From positions 1,312,501 to 1,376,500 of the forward strand of contig NZ_BLLN01000003.1 of assembly GCF_011170125.1 (NCBI RefSeq): a stretch of 64,000 nt of DNA, in the 5' to 3' direction. The position numbers and the translations under genes were made by a program. Positions 12,093 to 23,334 of the stretch are shown here, piece after piece (within the stretch, counting starts at the first letter, position 1; each line of letters begins with the position of its first letter). The notes under the pieces were generated by a model. That model was not told where the DNA came from, made no database searches, and worked only from the letters and a program-made list of their open reading frames with translations. This stretch comes from Streptomyces diastaticus subsp. diastaticus (GTDB taxonomy: Bacteria; Actinomycetota; Actinomycetes; Streptomycetales; Streptomycetaceae).

Positions 12093-13472
12093 GTGAGATC
12101 CACGCCGACCATCCTCCACCTGGACATGGACGCCTTCTACGCCTCGGCGGAGCAGGCCGCCAAGCCGAGCCTGCGTGGCAAGGCGGTGGTGGTCGGCGGG
12201 CTGGGGCCGCGCGGTGTGGTCGCGACCGCCTCGTACGAGGCACGGCGGTTCGGGGTGCACTCGGCGATGCCCACCGCGCAGGCGCGCCGGCTGGCGCCGC
12301 ACGCCGCCTATCTCACGCCTCGCTTCACCCTCTACCGCGACATCAGCAACCAGGTCATGGGGCTGCTGCGGGCGCTCTCCCCGCTGGTGGAGCCGCTCAG
12401 CCTCGACGAGGCCTTCGTCGACCTGGAAGCGGGTGGGGCCGCCTGGGACAGCGCCTCGGCCCAGGAGACGGCCCGCCGGCTGCGGGCGGACATCCGGCGG
12501 GTCACCGGGCTGAGCGGATCGGTCGGGCTCGCCGTGTCGAAGATGCTCGCCAAGATCGGCTCCGAGCGGGCCAAACCCGACGGCCTGCTCCTGATCGAGC
12601 CGGGTACCGAGCGGGATCTGTTGGCACCGCTTCCGGTCCGGGTGCTGCCGGGCGTCGGCCCGGCCACCGGAGACCACCTGCGCCGCGCGGGCATCACCAC
12701 CGTCGAGGAGATCGCCGAGGCGGGCCAGGACGAACTGGTCCGGCTGCTCGGCAAGGCGCACGGCGCGGGGCTGTACGCCATGGCCCTCGCCCTCGACGAG
12801 CGGCCCGTCGTCTCGGAGCGCGAGGGCAAGTCCGTCTCCGTGGAGGACACCTACGACCTCGACATCCACGACCGGGTCCGGGTGCGCGGCGAGGTCGCGC
12901 GGCTGGCGGAGCGGTGCACCGGGCGGCTGCGCGAGGCGGGCCGTTCAGGGCGCACGGTGGTCCTCAAGGTCCGCCGGTACGACTTCTCGACCCTGACGCG
13001 TTCGGAGACGCTGCGCGGCCCCACCGACGACCCCGCCGTCGTCCGGGAGTCGGCCGCCCGGCTCCTGGAGGGCGTGGACACCACTGGTGGTGTCCGGCTC
13101 CTGGGCGTGGGCGTGAGCGGCCTCGCCGACTACACACAGGAGGACCTGTTCGCCCAGGCCGCGGGGGAGCGGGCGGTCGCCGGGAAGACCGGGCGGGAGC
13201 CGGAGGCCCCCGAGGGGATTGAGGCCGAGGCCGTGGACACCGTGGCGCCGGCGGCGCCGGAGGAACGGCGCTGGCCCGCCGGCCATGACGTCGTCCACGA
13301 AGTCCACGGCCACGGCTGGATCCAGGGGAGCGGCGTGGGGCGGGTGACGGTCCGCTTCGAGACACCGACCTCGGCGCCGGGCCGGGTGCGCACCTTCCGC
13401 ACGGAGGACCCGGAGCTCAGCCTGACCGCGCCGCTGCCGCTGGTGGTGGAGAGCGGACACGGGGAGGGGTGA
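12093..13472 (+). CDS. dinB: DNA polymerase IV (Y family)
   Basis: A 459-residue translesion polymerase. Catalytic carboxylates are present at D11 (HLDMDAFYAS) and D105-E106 (SLDEAF), with F15 at the steric-gate position. A helix-hairpin-helix (LPGVGPATGDHLRRAG) and a little-finger domain follow. QEDLF at 349-353 fits a beta-clamp binding peptide. About 105 further residues form a C-terminal extension with a compact GHGWIQGSGVGRVTVRFET segment, seen in other actinobacterial DinB proteins. GTG at 12093 places the protein directly at the family start; a TTG 30 nt upstream is possible. CAGCAT 7 nt before the GTG could be a leaderless -10 box. I saw no SOS box. Confidence 0.93.
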   Translation: MRSTPTILHLDMDAFYASAEQAAKPSLRGKAVVVGGLGPRGVVATASYEARRFGVHSAMPTAQARRLAPHAAYLTPRFTLYRDISNQVMGLLRALSPLVEPLSLDEAFVDLEAGGAAWDSASAQETARRLRADIRRVTGLSGSVGLAVSKMLAKIGSERAKPDGLLLIEPGTERDLLAPLPVRVLPGVGPATGDHLRRAGITTVEEIAEAGQDELVRLLGKAHGAGLYAMALALDERPVVSEREGKSVSVEDTYDLDIHDRVRVRGEVARLAERCTGRLREAGRSGRTVVLKVRRYDFSTLTRSETLRGPTDDPAVVRESAARLLEGVDTTGGVRLLGVGVSGLADYTQEDLFAQAAGERAVAGKTGREPEAPEGIEAEAVDTVAPAAPEERRWPAGHDVVHEVHGHGWIQGSGVGRVTVRFETPTSAPGRVRTFRTEDPELSLTAPLPLVVESGHGEG

Positions 13473-13550
13473 CCGGCGGGCGGGGCCCGCGCGGCCTCCG
13501 GGGTCCGGCCGTGTTCCCGGCGCTCCCGCCCGCTCTCCCCCGGCCCTGGG

Positions 13551-13922
13551 TCAGGTCTCCTCGGTGCCCGCGACGTGGCCGAAGTCGCGGTCCGCGGGCG
13601 GCTCCGGGGCGGCGAGGTCCAGGCCGTAGTGATGGTAGAGCTGGAGTTCCTGCTCCGGGGAGAGGTGGCGGCCCACACCGAAGTCCGGGGCGTCGCGGAT
13701 GAGGGCGCGCGCGAACGGTATACGCAGTCCTCCGTCGGTCAGCTCGCTCGGTTCGAGGGGGACGAAGGCGTCGCGGCTGAAGAGGCCGGTGCGGACGGCG
13801 GCCCACTCGGGGACGCCGGTCGCGTCGTCCAGATAGACCTCGTCGACCGTGCCCACCTTGGTGCCGTCGCGGTCGAACGCCTTGCGTCCGATCAGGCTGC
13901 GGGGATCGATATCGCTCTGCAC
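13551..13922 (-). CDS. PRC-barrel domain protein
   Basis: A 123-residue protein with a PRC-barrel at about residues 5-75 (LIGRKAFDRDGTKVGTVDEVYLD style), a fold found in photosynthetic reaction centre H subunits and RimM. The rest is polar, with an HLSPEQELQLYHHYGL helix. The GTG is chosen because GGGAGGG lies about 5 nt upstream; an ATG 18 nt further out (at 13940) is the alternative. It is divergent from the glycine-riboswitch transcript of gcvP. Function is unknown; such small PRC proteins are common in Streptomyces and often stress related. Confidence 0.8.
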   Translation of the reverse strand: MQSDIDPRSLIGRKAFDRDGTKVGTVDEVYLDDATGVPEWAAVRTGLFSRDAFVPLEPSELTDGGLRIPFARALIRDAPDFGVGRHLSPEQELQLYHHYGLDLAAPEPPADRDFGHVAGTEET

Positions 13923-14020
13923 GGAACCCTCCCAGGGCATCGCAGCACATCCGTCCCTCCTACGAAAGAGCACTTCCTGCCGCTCGGCCACTCGAACGGA
14001 CCCTGCGTGGTCCCCGCTGA

Positions 14021-14026
14021 TAGGCT
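14021..14026 (+). promoter_or_regulatory. Probable -10 box for the gcvP riboswitch transcript
   Basis: TAGGCT lies about 20 nt upstream of the first glycine aptamer, so transcription would begin near 14033 and include both aptamers. The -35 region is poorly defined. Confidence 0.5.
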
Positions 14027-14046
14027 GGCTGTGGCTGTCGACCCCG

Positions 14047-14253
14047 TGCGGGAGAGTCCTCCGGCGATCACCGCGGAGGCGCCGAAGGAGCAACTCCTCC
14101 CCGGAATCTCTCAGGCCCCCGTACCGCACGGACGAGGTCACTCTGGAAAGCAGGGCGGGTGGCGGACGGTCCGTGCGCACCTCGGCCTCACCGACGGTGA
14201 AAACCGGTGCCCGCGCCGGTGAAGCTCTCAGGTCCGGATGACAGAGGGGGAGG
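14047..14253 (+). ncRNA. Tandem glycine riboswitch
   Basis: Two consecutive glycine aptamers precede gcvP. The first (about 14047-14155) begins CGGGAGAGTCC and has the conserved CGCCGAAGGAGCAACTCC and AATCTCTCAGGC elements, closing with CACTCTGGAAAGCAGG. The second (about 14160-14253) has CACCGACGGTGAAAA, GGTGAAGCTCTCAGGTCC and GATGACAGAGGGGGAGG. These are the canonical gcvT-motif sequences. Glycine binding normally turns on glycine-cleavage genes, and here the controlled gene is gcvP alone. Boundaries are approximate. Confidence 0.95.
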
Positions 14254-14259
14254 CCGTAC

Positions 14260-14280
14260 GGGCACCCGCGGCGGGTGCCC
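14260..14280 (+). promoter_or_regulatory. Hairpin in the riboswitch expression platform
   Basis: A 10-bp inverted repeat (GGGCACCCGC / GCGGGTGCCC) with almost no loop follows the second aptamer and ends 33 nt before the gcvP start. It has no T-run, so it could be a terminator of the actinobacterial kind or a structure competing with the aptamer. The AGGAGG of gcvP at 14300-14305 lies outside it. Confidence 0.5.
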
Positions 14281-14313
14281 CTCGCAGGTCGCGTCGACCA
14301 GGAGGCCTCCGCA

Positions 14314-17199
<2,886 letters not shown>

Positions 17200-17229
17200 G
17201 TCGCGGCTCCGGGAGGGGCACACACGTGA

Positions 17230-17261
17230 GGGCCGGTTCGGACATGTCTCCGAGCCGGCCC
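17230..17261. terminator. Terminator between gcvP and the DUF5999 gene
   Basis: A 12-bp stem (GGGCCGGTTCGG / CCGAGCCGGCCC, one G-T pair) with an 8-nt loop lies between two convergent genes and can serve both strands. It has no strong T-run, as is usual in Streptomyces. Confidence 0.7.
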
Positions 17262-17305
17262 CGCCGTTTCTCCTCGCACGGTGCGTGGCGACCGCGCTTC
17301 CTCGC

Positions 17306-17512
17306 TCACGCCGCCCTGGTCACCCGTCCCGGGGTCAGCGGCCGGTGCGGGGGGACGATCTGCCCGTCGGGCAGCAGCTCCCCGGTGTCCTCGAAGATGA
17401 CGACTCCGTTGCACAGCAGGCTCCACCCTTGTTCCGGGCGGTGCGCCCGGAGGCGGGCGGCCTCCCGGTCGGCGGAGTCGGCGGTGGGGCAGAGAGGCTG
17501 GTGCTGGCACAT
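17306..17512 (-). CDS. DUF5999 small cysteine-containing protein
   Basis: A 68-residue protein starting MCQHQPLCPTADSADREAA and containing the stretch GWSLLCNGVVIFEDTGELLP, which I recognise as the Streptomyces DUF5999 family. C2, H4, C8 and C34 could bind a metal, but this is inference. Longer reading frames upstream have no family support; GGGAGAG lies 9 nt before this ATG. The protein has no signal peptide and no known function. Confidence 0.82.
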   Translation of the reverse strand: MCQHQPLCPTADSADREAARLRAHRPEQGWSLLCNGVVIFEDTGELLPDGQIVPPHRPLTPGRVTRAA

Positions 17513-17827
17513 GGGTGGGTTCTCTCCCTGCGATGTGGTTGCTGTCCTGCGGCTCGACGTCGTGGTCATGACCGTCCCCCGGTCTGCTCGGTCCGTCCCA
17601 GTGTTGCCTCGTGGCGCTGAATCCGCAGCCGTTTCGCGGCAGCGCTCCTCGTGCGGGGAGGACGCGTCACCCGTGCGGGCGGTTCGTGCCAACTGCCCTG
17701 TCAGTTCGGGTGGTTGGAAGTGGCCACATCGGGCTAGCCCAGAAGGGTGGGTGCCCCGGGGCGCGAGGAGGGCGTGGTGTTTCCCCGCGCCCCGGGGCGG
17801 ACGGCGGACCGTCGCCGGCCCGGACGG

Positions 17828-18418
17828 TCAGGCCGGCAGCAGCGGCCCCGGCAACTGGCCGGGCGAGAGGCGGCGGGTCAGCACCGGCAGCAGCTCGGCC
17901 GCCGGATAGGGCCGGTGGGCGGCGATGCCGGGCGGGGCCGGGGCGATCGGGACGAGAAGGTCGGTGGGGAGGGGGCCGCCCCGGCCGGCGTCGGCCGCCG
18001 GGTCGCCGTGCAGCCAGAGCGTCAGCATGTACAGCCCCGGGACCGACAGCAGGCGCGGCTGGTGCGGCTCGGCGAGGCCGTCGGCCTTGCGCAGGGCCGC
18101 CTCGGTGGCGGTGGCGTACGGACCTTCGAAGAAGTGGGAGAAGGCCCAGCCGTCCGGGGTGAGGCGGGTGTCGGCGGCGGCCACGGCCCGGTCGCCGCTG
18201 CGGATGAGGAACCGCCAGCCGGCCAGCCGGGTCGGCGATTCGCTCTCCAGGGTGGCGCGGTCCATGACGTGGACGGGCAGCGGGAGTTCCGGGCGGGTGG
18301 GACCGGTCGCCGCGCGGAGCGCGGAGGTGCGGGCCTCGCGGACGGCCGTCGGGGAGCCGAGGGCGGCGAGGACGCTGCGCTCGGCGGGCGCGGGAGCCGG
18401 GAAGAAGTGCAGCGGCAT
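17828..18418 (-). CDS. Hypothetical protein, 196 residues
   Basis: A soluble protein without recognisable domain. It begins MPLHFFPAPAPAERSVL, has a segment with RLAGWRFLIRSGDRAVAAADTRL followed by GWAFSHFFEGPYATATEAAL, and later LYMLTLWLHGD. The repeated aromatic and hydrophobic pattern and good codon bias support a real gene. The start has GAGAGGCG about 10 nt upstream; a longer frame to 18583 has none. It is divergent from the glutamate-cysteine-ligase-like gene. Confidence 0.65.
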   Translation of the reverse strand: MPLHFFPAPAPAERSVLAALGSPTAVREARTSALRAATGPTRPELPLPVHVMDRATLESESPTRLAGWRFLIRSGDRAVAAADTRLTPDGWAFSHFFEGPYATATEAALRKADGLAEPHQPRLLSVPGLYMLTLWLHGDPAADAGRGGPLPTDLLVPIAPAPPGIAAHRPYPAAELLPVLTRRLSPGQLPGPLLPA

Positions 18419-19011
18419 GGTGGGTCGCCTCTCGTCGGGCAGGCAGGGGACATCAGGGCAGGGCGCGGACGACACTGTCAGCTCGGAGCGAAGGGGCGGG
18501 GCAGGGACCGGGGCCCCCTCCGGTAGAACGGTGCGCGAGGCCGCGATGATCCGCCGGACAGGTCCTGGCGGTCGCCAATTCACTGCCTCGTTCGCGGAGT
18601 TTATACGACATGTGTTCCATCGGCGCTTCGCCTACCGGTGCTCGGAAATGCGGGCAAGGCGGTATTCGGTCGCCATAATGAGGGGTTCATCCGCGTTTTC
18701 CCGGTGCGGCACGCCTGTGACCTGGATATTCATCCCGCAGGCGGTCGGCCTGTTCCTGTCGGCGATTTCGCCACCCACTCGTCAGCCTCCGCGGGACGAG
18801 TGAGCGACGGACGAGGGCCGAACAGGTGCCGGGGTGCGGGAGGCCATTCGCCCGCGGCTTGCCGCGTGAATGTGCCCAGTGCCTCGGTCGCGATCGAGCC
18901 TAGCGCGCGGCGGGCTGTCGCGGGGCGTTATGGATCGCATTGCCTGGGCATCATGTTCCGTGGACCAGCCCTGGGCGGCAGCCGGGGACCAGTACCCCGG
19001 GGAGGGCATCG
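18419..19011. other. Intergenic region without a supported gene
   Basis: About 590 nt between two divergent genes, with noticeably lower GC than the surroundings between roughly 18590 and 18720 (for example GAGTTTATACGACATGTGTTCC). The open frames here lack normal codon bias and start sites. It presumably holds the promoters of both flanking genes, but I could not assign boxes with confidence. GGGGAGGG just before 19012 is the ribosome-binding site of the next gene. Confidence 0.55.
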
Positions 19012-20532
19012 ATGGGTGAGAAGGTCGAGGCGGGATCCTTCGATCTGGCGGATCGGCATGCGTTCCGCCGCAAACTTCAGCAGTGCCGGCGGGCGCTGGA
19101 GCGGATGCTGGACGAGAAGCGCTTCGACCGCCCGAAGAACCTCCTGGGCCTGGAGATCGAACTCAATCTCGCGGGCTCCGACGGCCTGCCGCGAATGATG
19201 AACCAGCAAGTGCTGGAGCGGATCGCCAGCCGCGATTTCCAGACCGAGCTCGGAATGTTCAATCTGGAAGTGAATATCGCCCCCCATCGATTGGGCGACC
19301 GCGTCCTGGACCGGCTGGCCGAGGAGTTGCGGATCGGCCTCGGGTATGCCGACCGCAAAGCGGGCGAGCTGGACGCCGGGATCGTCATGATCGGAATTCT
19401 TCCGACGCTCACCCGCGACGACCTCGTCTCCGCCAATCTCACCGACGTCGACCGCTACCGCCTTCTCAACGACGAGATCGTCGCGGCCCGGGGCGAGGAA
19501 TTCCCGCTCGACATCGAGGGCGTCGAGCGGCTGCGCTACACCGCCTCCTCGATCGCCCCCGAGGCCGCCTGCACCTCCGTGCAGCTCCACCTCCAGGTGA
19601 CCCCCGACCGCTTCGCCGACGTGTGGAACGCCGCGCAGGCCGTCGCCGCCGTGCAGATCGCCGTCGGCGCCAACTCGCCCTTCCTCTTCGGCAAGGAGCT
19701 GTGGCGCGAGTCCCGGGTGCCGCTCTTCCTCCAGTCGATCGACACCCGTCCGGTGGAACTCCAGGCCCAGGGGGTGCGCCCGCGCACCTGGTTCGGCGAG
19801 CGGTGGATCTCCAGCGCCCTGGAACTCTTCGAGGAGAACCTGCGCTACTTCCCCGGCCTGCTGCCGATCTGCGACGACGAGGACCCCGAGGCGGTGGTGG
19901 CGGCGGGCGAGGCCCCCGGACTCGCCGAGATGGTGCTGCACAACGGCACCGTCTACCGCTGGAACCGTCCGGTCTACGGCGTCGCCGACGGCGTGCCCCA
20001 CCTCCGCGTGGAGAACCGCGTCCTGCCCGCCGGCCCCACCGTCGTCGACGTGGTCGCCAACGCCGCCTTCTACTACGGTCTGGTCCGCGCCCTCGCCGAG
20101 AGCCGCACCCCGGTCTGGACGAAGCTTCCCTTCGAGGCGGCCGAGGCCAACTTCGACGCCGCCTGCCGGTACGGGATCGACGCCCGGCTGAGCTGGCCGC
20201 GGCGCGGCAGGTACGCCGGCACCACGGAGACCGACGCGGCCACCCTCGTCCTGGAGGAACTGCTGCCGCTGGCCTCCGCCGGGCTGGACGCCTGGGGCGT
20301 CGACCCGGCAGACCGGGACCGCTACCTCGGCGTCATCGAGGCCCGCTGCCGCCGCCGGACCAACGGTGCGGCCTGGCAGGCGGCCACCTACCACCGGGCC
20401 CGGGAGAGCGGGATGGAGCGGCGCCCGGCACTCGCCGCCATGGTGCGCCGCTACAGCGACCTCATGCACGCCGGGGAACCGGTGCACACCTGGCCGGTCG
20501 GGGTCACCGACGCGACCGCCCGGCCGGTCTGA
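19012..20532 (+). CDS. Glutamate-cysteine ligase family (GCS2) protein
   Basis: A 506-residue protein of the GCS2 carboxylate-amine ligase group. The N-terminal part has the nucleotide/substrate motif LLGLEIELNLAG, followed by FNLEVNIAPHRLG. The middle has TSVQLHLQVTPDRFADVWNAAQ, and the later half contains RVENRVLPAGPTVVDVVAN, a conserved arginine-glutamate segment. It is longer than the YbdK-type enzymes, with a C-terminal helical extension. It may ligate an amine or amino acid to glutamate; Streptomyces make mycothiol rather than glutathione, so the product is uncertain. GGAGGG lies 5 nt before the ATG. Confidence 0.82.
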   Translation: MGEKVEAGSFDLADRHAFRRKLQQCRRALERMLDEKRFDRPKNLLGLEIELNLAGSDGLPRMMNQQVLERIASRDFQTELGMFNLEVNIAPHRLGDRVLDRLAEELRIGLGYADRKAGELDAGIVMIGILPTLTRDDLVSANLTDVDRYRLLNDEIVAARGEEFPLDIEGVERLRYTASSIAPEAACTSVQLHLQVTPDRFADVWNAAQAVAAVQIAVGANSPFLFGKELWRESRVPLFLQSIDTRPVELQAQGVRPRTWFGERWISSALELFEENLRYFPGLLPICDDEDPEAVVAAGEAPGLAEMVLHNGTVYRWNRPVYGVADGVPHLRVENRVLPAGPTVVDVVANAAFYYGLVRALAESRTPVWTKLPFEAAEANFDAACRYGIDARLSWPRRGRYAGTTETDAATLVLEELLPLASAGLDAWGVDPADRDRYLGVIEARCRRRTNGAAWQAATYHRARESGMERRPALAAMVRRYSDLMHAGEPVHTWPVGVTDATARPV

Positions 20533-20574
20533 GCCCGGCCGGGCGGAGGGCGCGTACGGCTTCGCGGGTGCTCG

Positions 20575-22341
20575 TCAGACGGTGCTGCCCGCCTCCATGA
20601 TCGCTTTGAGGATCACCGCGTGGATCTGCGCCGGGTCGCTGACCTGGTGGCCGGAGCCGCCGGTGGCCTCGGCGATCTCCTTGACCTCCTCCTTGTCGGC
20701 GGCCGGACCGACCGCGATGGCGATCACCGGGACCGGCCGGTCCGTGTCGCGCAGCCCCTCCAACTCGGCGACGAGGGAGCTGCGGGAGATCGATCCGGGG
20801 TCCTCGTTGACCCCGTCGGTGAGGATCACCAGGGCGTTGAACTTCCCGCTGACGTAGCTCTCCTGCGCCGCCCGGTAGGCGGCGAGCGTGGTGTCGTACA
20901 AGCCCGTCGCGCCGTCCGGGACCGGGGTGAGGTCGCCGAAGGCGGCGGTGAGCCGGTCGCGGTGGGCCTTGCCCTTCCCGTCCCGGTCGCCGAGGCGGCG
21001 GGTCTCGACCAGCTTGCGGTAGTCCTTGTCGCCGTCGAGGTGGGTGGCGAACTCCCACAGGCCGATCTCGTCGTCCGGGGTGAACTGGGAGAGCGCCTGG
21101 ATCAGCGAGGCCTTGGTGACGTCCATCCGCGACTGGCCGCGGCCCGGCACCGGCTGTCCCATCGAGCCCGAGGCGTCGACCACCGTGGTCAGCCGGGCGC
21201 TCTGCACCGTGATGGTCCACATGCCGAGCGTCTCCTGCACGGCCTCGGGTGCCGGCGGTTCGAACCCGTCCTGGTCGTAGGGCTGCGGCGTACGGCCGCC
21301 CGCCGCGGTGACCACTGATTCGTCGGGGTCGCCGGATTCCGGGCGGAAGCCGTGCCGGGCCAGGAGACGGCGGCCCTCCGGCTCGCCGAAGAAGGTCATG
21401 AGGCGCACCGCCGCCCGGCTCTCGTCGGTGCTCTGGCCGCGCTCGTCGACGAGGGCGAAGGGATAGTCGAGCAGCGGTGCGCCGTCCTTCGGATAGAAGA
21501 GCCCGAGGTCCTCCTCCCCGGCGCCGGCGTTGTGCCGGTGCGCCGCCTGCTCGGTGAGGATCACCGCCTGGTTGCGGCGCGGGTTGCCCTGCTCGGTGCC
21601 GGAGGCGTCGCGCGCCAGGGTGTCCAGGACCTGGCCGTCGCTGTCCGACATGCGGGAGGCGAGGATCTTGGCGGCCGCGGCCACCTGGGTGTCGTCGTCG
21701 TCCCCCGCGGCGGAGGCGGAGGCCCCGATCATGGTGAGGGCGAGCAGGCCGGGGGCGCTGCGGGCCGGGTCGGCGGTGCCCAGGCGCAGCTTGTCGCCCT
21801 CGGTGGCGGTCGCGGCCAACTCGGCCCAGCTGTACGTCTTCGACGGCCACCCCAGTGAACGGGCGGCGCTCGGCAGCATGGCGACGCCCACCGGCGTGGC
21901 GGCGAGATTGCCGGTGGGCGTGACGGAGGTGCTGTCGGTGTCGGAGACCGCTCTGTCCAGCCAGAGGGCGGAGTCGGGGACCCACACCTCGTAGTCGCCG
22001 CCCTTGCCCGCCCGCAGTGCGTCGGCGACCCGGTAGGCGTCCCGTGCGGTGACCCGGACGTCCATGCAGTGGCCGTCCGAGGTCACCTCCTGCTCGCGTA
22101 TGTGGGTCGCCGCCTGTCTGAGCGCCGGGGCGATGTCCGGGGCGGCCACCACGTCGACGCGGACGGCCTCGTCCGCGCAGGAGCCGCCGAGCGGCAGCAG
22201 ACCGGTGCGTCCGGCCACCGCGGTGCCCGCGGCGGCCGTGAGGACGAGCACGGTGGCGATGGCGACGGTGCGGCCCCGGGCCCGGGGGCGACGGTCGGGC
22301 GCAGCGGCCCCGTACTCATCGGGCAAGCTGTGACGTCCCAT
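20575..22341 (-). CDS. Membrane-anchored solute-binding / von Willebrand factor A protein
   Basis: A 588-residue exported protein. A cytoplasmic Arg-rich start is followed by a membrane segment or signal anchor at about 25-45. A type-2 periplasmic-binding-like domain occupies about 55-370 (VDVVAAPDIAPALRQAATHI, VWVPDSALWL, then GLFYPKDGAPLLDYPFAL). A VWA domain begins near 380, with a metal-ion adhesion motif D389-A-S-G-S393. The ATG has AAGGAGGGG 10 nt upstream. This combination is frequent in Streptomyces. The solute-binding fold may present or sense a ligand, and the VWA domain may bind a partner; neither is known here. It is convergent with the preceding ligase gene. Confidence 0.85.
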   Translation of the reverse strand: MGRHSLPDEYGAAAPDRRPRARGRTVAIATVLVLTAAAGTAVAGRTGLLPLGGSCADEAVRVDVVAAPDIAPALRQAATHIREQEVTSDGHCMDVRVTARDAYRVADALRAGKGGDYEVWVPDSALWLDRAVSDTDSTSVTPTGNLAATPVGVAMLPSAARSLGWPSKTYSWAELAATATEGDKLRLGTADPARSAPGLLALTMIGASASAAGDDDDTQVAAAAKILASRMSDSDGQVLDTLARDASGTEQGNPRRNQAVILTEQAAHRHNAGAGEEDLGLFYPKDGAPLLDYPFALVDERGQSTDESRAAVRLMTFFGEPEGRRLLARHGFRPESGDPDESVVTAAGGRTPQPYDQDGFEPPAPEAVQETLGMWTITVQSARLTTVVDASGSMGQPVPGRGQSRMDVTKASLIQALSQFTPDDEIGLWEFATHLDGDKDYRKLVETRRLGDRDGKGKAHRDRLTAAFGDLTPVPDGATGLYDTTLAAYRAAQESYVSGKFNALVILTDGVNEDPGSISRSSLVAELEGLRDTDRPVPVIAIAVGPAADKEEVKEIAEATGGSGHQVSDPAQIHAVILKAIMEAGSTV

Positions 22342-22527
22342 TGCGGTGGTGCCCCTCCTTGAGCGATGAAGCAAGGAGAGGGGGACCGGTGCGCCCTCGA
22401 CGGCGCCCGTCCCCCTCGGCCTGTCGCGCACGATCTTCGGATCTGTTTTCGAGACCCTAGCGGGGTGCGCGGGCGGATGGGACGGGATTGCACAACTGGA
22501 GGCAGAGTGCGGACGGAGGCAGGGCGC

Positions 22528-23307
22528 GTGGCTGGTTCTCTACGGCTGGAAGACCCCTCACGACGGGTGTTCCGGGACGAAACGCTGATCGTGCTGGCGC
22601 TGTCGCTGGGGGCGAGCGCCGTCTCCTCCCTGATCAGTTTCGTCGGCTCGGTGACCCGGCCGGGCGGGCTCAAGGACCAGGCGGCCAATCTCAACTCCTC
22701 GGCGGCGCCCGGACGTCCGTGGCTGGATCTGGCCTGGCAGCTCTTCGGCGTCGCGACCTCCCTGGTGCCGGTGCTGCTCGTGCTCCACCTGCTGACGCGG
22801 GAGGGCGCGGGGCCGCGGGCGATCGGCTTCGACCTCACGCGGCCCCGCTTCGACCTGACCCGGGGCACCCTCCTGGCCGCCTGCATCGGCAGCGCCGGGC
22901 TCGCCTTCTACCTGGTCTCCCGCGCCGCCGGGATGAACCTCACCGTCGTCCCGGAGTCGCTGCCGGGGGAGTGGTGGAAGTTCCCCGTGCTGATCCTCTC
23001 GGCGGCCGAGAACTCGGTCCTGGAGGAGGTGATCGTGGTCGGTTACCTGCTGCGGCGGCTGGAGCAACTGGGCTGGACGCCGGTCGCCGCCCTGCTGGCC
23101 AGTTCGGTGCTGCGCGGCTCGTACCACCTCTACCAGGGCGTCGGCGGCTTCATCGGCAACCTGGTGATGGGCGTCGTCTTCGCCTTCCTCTACCAGCGGT
23201 GGCGCCGGGTCGGGCCCCTGGTCGTCGCCCACACCCTCCTGGACATCGGCGCCTTCGTCGGGTACGCGCTGCTGGCCGGGAAGGTCGGGTGGCTGCCGAC
23301 CGCCTGA
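22528..23307 (+). CDS. CPBP family intramembrane protease-like protein
   Basis: A 259-residue multi-pass membrane protein with the CPBP (Abi/CAAX-protease) core: a glutamate pair in NSVLEEVIVVGYLLRRL, then a histidine in GSYHLYQGVGGFIGNLVMG, and a final AHTLLDIGAF. In the classical motif EExxxR the arginine follows the glutamates by four positions; here that position is valine and the arginines come later (LLRRL). Proteolytic activity is therefore uncertain. The GTG at 22528 has GGAGG 8 nt upstream and is preferred to an earlier GTG at 22507. It is divergent from the VWA gene and convergent with the PhzF gene. Confidence 0.83.
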   Translation: MAGSLRLEDPSRRVFRDETLIVLALSLGASAVSSLISFVGSVTRPGGLKDQAANLNSSAAPGRPWLDLAWQLFGVATSLVPVLLVLHLLTREGAGPRAIGFDLTRPRFDLTRGTLLAACIGSAGLAFYLVSRAAGMNLTVVPESLPGEWWKFPVLILSAAENSVLEEVIVVGYLLRRLEQLGWTPVAALLASSVLRGSYHLYQGVGGFIGNLVMGVVFAFLYQRWRRVGPLVVAHTLLDIGAFVGYALLAGKVGWLPTA

Positions 23308-23334
23308 CCGGCCGGACGCTCCGAGCCGCGCCGC

